Assembly (NCBI GenBank): GCA_021234155.1
Contig: JAJEKV010000130.1
Coordinates: 1,880,844-1,944,843 of the forward strand
Length of the DNA: 64,000 nucleotides
Origin: Isoetes taiwanensis
Taxonomy: Eukaryota; Streptophyta; Lycopodiopsida; Isoetales; Isoetaceae
Direction: 5' to 3'
Every line of letters begins with the position of its first letter. The stretch's first letter is position 1. Both the position numbers and the translations under genes were made by a program. The notes beneath the pieces were generated by a model. That model saw only the letters and a program-made list of their open reading frames with translations, did no database searches and was not told where the DNA came from. This document shows positions 59,337 through 64,000 of this stretch, one piece after another.

Positions 59337-60240
59337 CAAGTATTTGTACTATCAGGGAGTCACAGTGAAAAAAAAAGTGAAAACAAAAAATGCATATCAG
59401 TATATAAAAGTGTAGTTATGCTTGGTAATGGGTCTATTAGCTATAGTGAATGAAAATCGGGGAGTAAAATCCAAGCTTAAAAAGATTAGTATCAATTCAA
59501 CTGGAGATTTGCGATCTAAATTTTTGCTTGAGTAATTTACAATAAAAATCTTAGCAAGGAAGTTGGAAAAACTGTATATTTCACTCGGCAGCATCACTTC
59601 CAGTAGAATACCAATCAAATATATCATATTTGTGCGGTTCAAGAAAATAGAACCAGATTGCAAAAAAACGACTTACCCAAAGAAAACAATAAAAAGCGGT
59701 TAGGCGAGGGAAAAAAATGGCATCGAGGTTTAGGCGACTTAGAAAAAGACTTGAGTATTTATAGGTCTTGGAGGTCCACCCTTCTATAGAAAAACAAAGA
59801 TTCACAAGAATAAAAAGTTCATTAGAGACTTCACTCTGACCCATACAAACCTCCAACCCAATAGCCACAGTTTGACCAGAGTCCTGGTTCAACAATCAAA
59901 CAAAAAGAATGCATGACTCTTTACCTTCACCATGTTGTCGCTCTTCACATCTTTGCTTAGGTCCATACATGTCATTGGTGGTCGGCGACATTGCTTTCGT
60001 CCCACATTTAACAGGGGGGTATATACAACCGGACACTAGAGACAATACCTTATAGAACCCAAATACTGCTTTTGGGAGTTTCAAGTCGAATTCTTGGTTA
60101 GGCCACGCTTTATAATTTTCACAAAGTCGAAGATCGAATATCATTTGCCTCCAAAAAGTTTTAAAACCCCTTGTTTCCAAACGGCTCAAGAATCTCAAGT
60201 GTGCAATGAAATGGATAATAAACTTGCTATTATAATTCAA
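59337..60240 (-). other. Two unidentified minus-strand ORFs
   Basis: A frame at 59896-60240 (114 codons) contains FDLRLCENYKAWPNQEFDLK and YKVLSLVSGCIYPPVKCG. Just downstream a frame at 59581-59895 (104 codons) contains QTVAIGLEVCMGQSEVSNEL and an aromatic, membrane-like stretch. They abut and may be one broken gene. I do not recognise either. Confidence 0.3.
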
Positions 60241-61239
60241 AATAAATCTTTCATTTGCATATCCATAAGGAAGAAATAGATTCCATGAGATTCCTTCGAG
60301 ACACTCGGGATATGCTCTTAGATTCGAAAAGATTGCCTAAATACCCCTAGATTCTTTGAAGACTCTTTAAGATTCCCTTGACCCTCTTGAATCCAAATGT
60401 CACCACGATGAAATGATGCCATCGTTAACCAATGAAGAACTAAATACCTAAAGGTCAAAACCATAAGTTCTGATTAACCCTTGATAGTCAAGCTCAATTT
60501 TAGAGAGAGGCCTAATGACATGCATCACCTTATAAGGATAAACAACTAGAATCACAAACATCGCCCTTTTTTCTTAACCACAGGTCAACCTCTTACCCAA
60601 CCATGCTAGGGAAGAATCTTCCCTCTTGGAAAATAGGTGGAACCAACCCAACCCTTGAGTTAGGATTGTTTAGTCATTCATGTCAATTGCTTGGAAGTGG
60701 TCATACAATAAAAAGCGATTTGACACTCGATTAGCTAAGAAGAACTGAAGGCTTCACTTTAAAATCCTTTTTATCAGGTGATCGGAATTATTACAATCAA
60801 TTAGCTACCACGACACCCAGTTATGAAGTTATGACTATGTCTACTTTGCACTATTAACTGAAGAGATTAGGACTTTATCTTGCACCTTTATCTTCTACCA
60901 CTAATGCGTCATTTTTACCACCAGGGCGTCATTTTTCTATCATTTATTAAAAAACTATTATCGTGTATTGAGTTGAGCAAATGCATCGGTGAGTCTTTGA
61001 TCCGAATCTGCAAGATATCTCTCAACAAACACGAGACAACTCATCTCAAAGTGGGTTCAGATAATCGAATTAAATAATACTCAAAAATGCAATAATTTGT
61101 AGACTCTAAATCCACTTCATTGCATATTTCAACGCAGGTGAGATCTCCGCCACTAAAATGCCAATTACGGGCATAGTGTTTATTTGCCATCTAATAAATG
61201 AGAAACAAAAAAAAAAAAAAGAAATAGATGTTCTATGTA
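60241..61239. other. No gene identified; possible Helitron 3' remains
   Basis: Short frames only. Near 60990-61050 the sequence resembles the non-coding 3' part of Helitron D (GAGTCTTTGATCCGAAT, GAGACAACTC), but no hairpin-CTAG end was found. Confidence 0.35.
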
Positions 61240-61440
61240 TTAGACTCACTCTTAGAGGATTTCCACCCAACAATATTTATCGTATATCTTGATATGCTAA
61301 CATCTATGGAAGCGTCTCCATCCTTCGATGGAATAAGTACCTTTATGCCTTAAATTCCTTCAACTCTCAATAGTTCCACATAGAATTGTGCCGTGATGAA
61401 TCACACATTTGGCAAATACAAAACGACCATTTGCAAGTCT
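61240..61440 (-). pseudogene. Helitron helicase C-terminal fragment
   Basis: The plus strand shares GTATATCTTGA, ATCTGTGGAAGC or ATCTATGGAAGC, CATCCTTCGAT and AATAAGTACCTTTATGCCTT with the helicase end of Helitron D at about 37735-37880. Only the last part of the helicase is left. A second copy of the same family. Confidence 0.7.
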
Positions 61441-63429
61441 TTAATATATGTTGGGCATATCTCAAATATATGTCTGACAGTGGTTGGGCATATATTGGAC
61501 ATATGTTGGGCAAAAATGTTGGAAATATGTTGGAGACAAATGTTACACAATCTTCATTATATGTTAGCGGACCTAGATGGCCTTCAAGCAGACGGGATGC
61601 CGAAGGCGCAAATTCGGCATTAGATAACTTTGAGAAATCTGATTGCGAGAGCTCGGCCATTCTTGCTTCCCCCTACCGAGCAACAGAGACATCGAACATG
61701 TCGGCATTTAATTTCCTCATTTATTTCAATGACTTTTATTCAATGGATGAGATCAAATCTTAAAATTAAACGGCCTGAATGTGGCCACCTTAAAATGTTT
61801 TAACGTACGTATCACTAAGATGTAAACAATGATACATTCTTCAATTTTCACATAATATTTTTGTTTACTCACGAGCAATGCGGTTAATATCAAGACCTAT
61901 AGATTATGCTAAAAGAAGCTATAACCATAAACATGACATCTCAACATCACAACTCAAATCACAAAACTCCTTGATGTAGCCAAGGAGTTTCTTGCTACTG
62001 TCTTTCAAGAACACCCTATGCCGATGGAACTATTATTGTAGTTCGATAAGTGTTGCATGGAGTTGGTTCACACTTATTCCAATAAGTAGCAAAGCAAGAG
62101 CCTTCCAGTGTTTAGAGAAGCCAACATAATGAGCATGCTATGTCACAAATAAACAATTAATACCAAAGTTTAATGTTTAACTGTCTTTCTTCTCATTCAA
62201 AGAACCACCCAAAAAATGCATGCATTTTTCAAACCAAGCAACTAATACATAAGGCATCCATTTTAGTTTCGCTTCCAGATGCTCTTGCTCCACTGTTTGA
62301 GCTTTCAAACAATGCCTACAACAAAATTCCAAGGAGGATGCTACATATCCAAAACACTGCCTTGGTAAATGAAGGACCCTTCTATTGAAAGGAATTGAAG
62401 CCAATCTGCTCATGCCCAACCATAGCCATAGCCAAATCCTTCCAGTGCCAAATGCATTTTGTTTTTCCAACTACATGATTAATCTGCAAACTTCAGCGCC
62501 AATTATTTCAAACAAAAAGTTTGCATAGAATCTAAATCTCCACCATGAAGAAACCAAAATTTGTATCCGAATTATATTCATCAAAGGGCTTGTTCCCTCA
62601 CAGATTATAGCTTCCGAATCATGTTCACTGTTTGCAAAAAGAAAGAAAAAGCTGGGTAGAACTATTGCTAGAAATTATAGAGGCATCTTTTTTATCCATC
62701 ACTTGTAGGTTCTTCAAGATTCTCAATTAGACTCTATATGTTGGTATACAAACAAATAGATCTCACGCATCAAGATTTAAATTTGAGGCCTGACATTTGA
62801 GATGTGAACATTCCCTCACATTACAATCCAGATAGCTTTATCATGATCTTCAAAGCTTTCTTAAGATCTTATGAATATTTTCCTTTAAATCCCCTTTCTA
62901 TGAAGATCCCCTATGATTTTAATAGAATTCCACTAGGTTTCTTGAGTACTTCTTTGGCTCCCCAAGAATTGTACAAAGTTTATTTGACTTGATATCTTAT
63001 AATATTTTAGTTATAATATTTTATAATTTCTTATTTCATATTTCATATTTTAATTATTGTATTTCATAACTCTACGCAATATTTTTCAAAATTCAATTCT
63101 TACTCTAACATAAACCATTGCACTATAAAAGAACATAGGAAAATCCCCCTTTGACTCTGTGACAGCAGTAGCACATCTTATGGGATTTGAAGCCTATATA
63201 CTACTAGTAGCAATTGTAGATACGAACTTGTGAAAATCGCAACATGATTACCATGACTAGACATGTACTGTAAGTAAAACCAAAGAAGTGCTAGATAGGT
63301 GATGTTGCAGTAGCTCTAAATTTTTCTGGAGGCGGCGTATAGAACACCTCATGCTTCTCTGTGGATTCACTTAAAACCCCGCCTCGACTTTTCGGTTGAG
63401 TGTATCCAATGCACCTGAATCTATCAAAC
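61441..63429. other. No gene identified
   Basis: AT-rich DNA. At about 61445-61535 a phrase ATATGTTGGGCATAT recurs in degenerate form three or four times. Remaining frames (for example 62177-62470) show no domain. Confidence 0.4.
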
Positions 63430-63717
63430 TTAATAAGTCATGCAAAAATTTCTTGCAAGTTTTAGAGGCATTCGGTCACCTCCTTCCAAGACTTGGCACT
63501 CTGGTGTAGTTGCGGATATAAAACTTTCTGAATTGAATTCTCTGCCACCAGCTTTCCTAAGACCTCCAACCATGATTGCACATCCACCATGTTCAGCAAG
63601 GTAAGGTGCTAACACAGCACTGTATGCCATAACTCTAAGTGGAAAACAAGCACGACAATACAGATACCCCTTATAAAATGGTTTGCCGGAGAAGTTGACA
63701 CCGCGGGGTCTTAGCAT
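63430..63717 (-). CDS. Unidentified 95-codon ORF or exon
   Basis: Starts MLRPRGVNFSGKPFYKGYLY and continues CRACFPLRVMAYSAVLAPYL with two close Cys residues, then a Gly-rich GGCAIMVGGLRKAGG and a C-terminus KLARNFCMTY. Balanced composition and a proper ATG favour coding over chance. The family is not recognised. No neighbour informs its role. Confidence 0.4.
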   Translation of the reverse strand: MLRPRGVNFSGKPFYKGYLYCRACFPLRVMAYSAVLAPYLAEHGGCAIMVGGLRKAGGREFNSESFISATTPECQVLEGGDRMPLKLARNFCMTY

Positions 63718-64000
63718 TGGCTACAAGTTTCCATGCATAAGTTTTGAATCATATACCCTAGTTGTAGAGTCAATCGTTTCACGAGGAATAAAACATACAC
63801 TATAACTTTAAAGCTTCGGAGCTACAACTAAAGCATGCAAGAGATGCCCCCGAGGAAGGTTTTGTAAGGGTTGCGGAACCGCTGAATGTGTCACTACTCG
63901 CTTATAAATCATGAAATAGAATCAAGCACAAGTTAAATTTAGAACAAATGAAGCCAAACCGTCATAGAAAGCATCCGTTTTGATCTACCGAAGATAAGAT
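63718..64000. other. No gene identified
   Basis: Short end segment with nothing recognisable. Confidence 0.4.

Noticed and set aside
59896-60240. Naming the 114-codon ORF
   Set aside because: It looks coding but I cannot match it to any family, so it is left as unidentified.

Overview
The window looks like nuclear DNA of a land plant with a large, repeat-rich genome. The evidence is Helitrons with PIF1-type helicase, two Ty3/gypsy retrotransposons (one with a chromodomain), a B3-type DNA-binding exon, plant-like GT-AG introns and (TA)n microsatellites. A Penelope-like reverse transcriptase and a split gene with ParB-like and DNA-methyltransferase-like parts hint at a non-flowering plant, but that is inference. 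No bacterial operon, rRNA, tRNA or CRISPR is visible. Almost every transposon reading frame is broken by small insertions and deletions.

Layout. 1-4.1 kb: AT-rich DNA with hairpins and a B3-domain exon (3160-3414, +). 4.1-6 kb: Penelope-like reverse transcriptase relic (-). 7.2-7.7 kb: an unidentified acidic ORF (-). 8.3 kb: one end of a TA-flanked repeat family that returns as two 2.3-kb copies at 53.4-59.3 kb. 11.68-22.60 kb: a Ty3/gypsy element with both LTRs, relic gag-pol and a long extra 3' coding region with a coiled coil. 22.6-30.9 kb (+): a split gene whose exons show a ParB-like segment and a permuted DNA-methyltransferase-like segment. Its introns and 3' flank carry a family of palindromes built on TTGGGCGGGCGCCCAA, ending in a palindrome array at 32.7-33.16 kb. 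Between these lies a head-to-head pair of short paralogous ORFs with matching TATA-box promoters. The gene is interrupted by a probable LINE 3' end and by Helitron A.

Three non-autonomous Helitrons (A 25643-27576 -, B 33301-35216 +, C 44912-47131 +) start with TC after a host A and end with a hairpin plus CTAG before a host T. Each is mostly a 1.7-2 kb strand-pure purine tract. Relics of a helicase-coding Helitron lie at 36.95-38.29 kb and 61.24-61.44 kb. At 40.8-44.9 kb are two retroelement-like transcription units, each led by a pair of 67-bp hairpins and a TATA box. Helitron C follows, then a chromodomain Ty3/gypsy relic (47.3-52.7 kb) with a GC-rich insertion in its integrase. The last 5 kb holds unidentified ORFs.

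Most of the window is thus transposon DNA in nested layers. The points that merit follow-up are the palindrome-laden ParB/methyltransferase-like gene, the polypurine Helitrons, the promoter hairpins and the TA-flanked repeat family.
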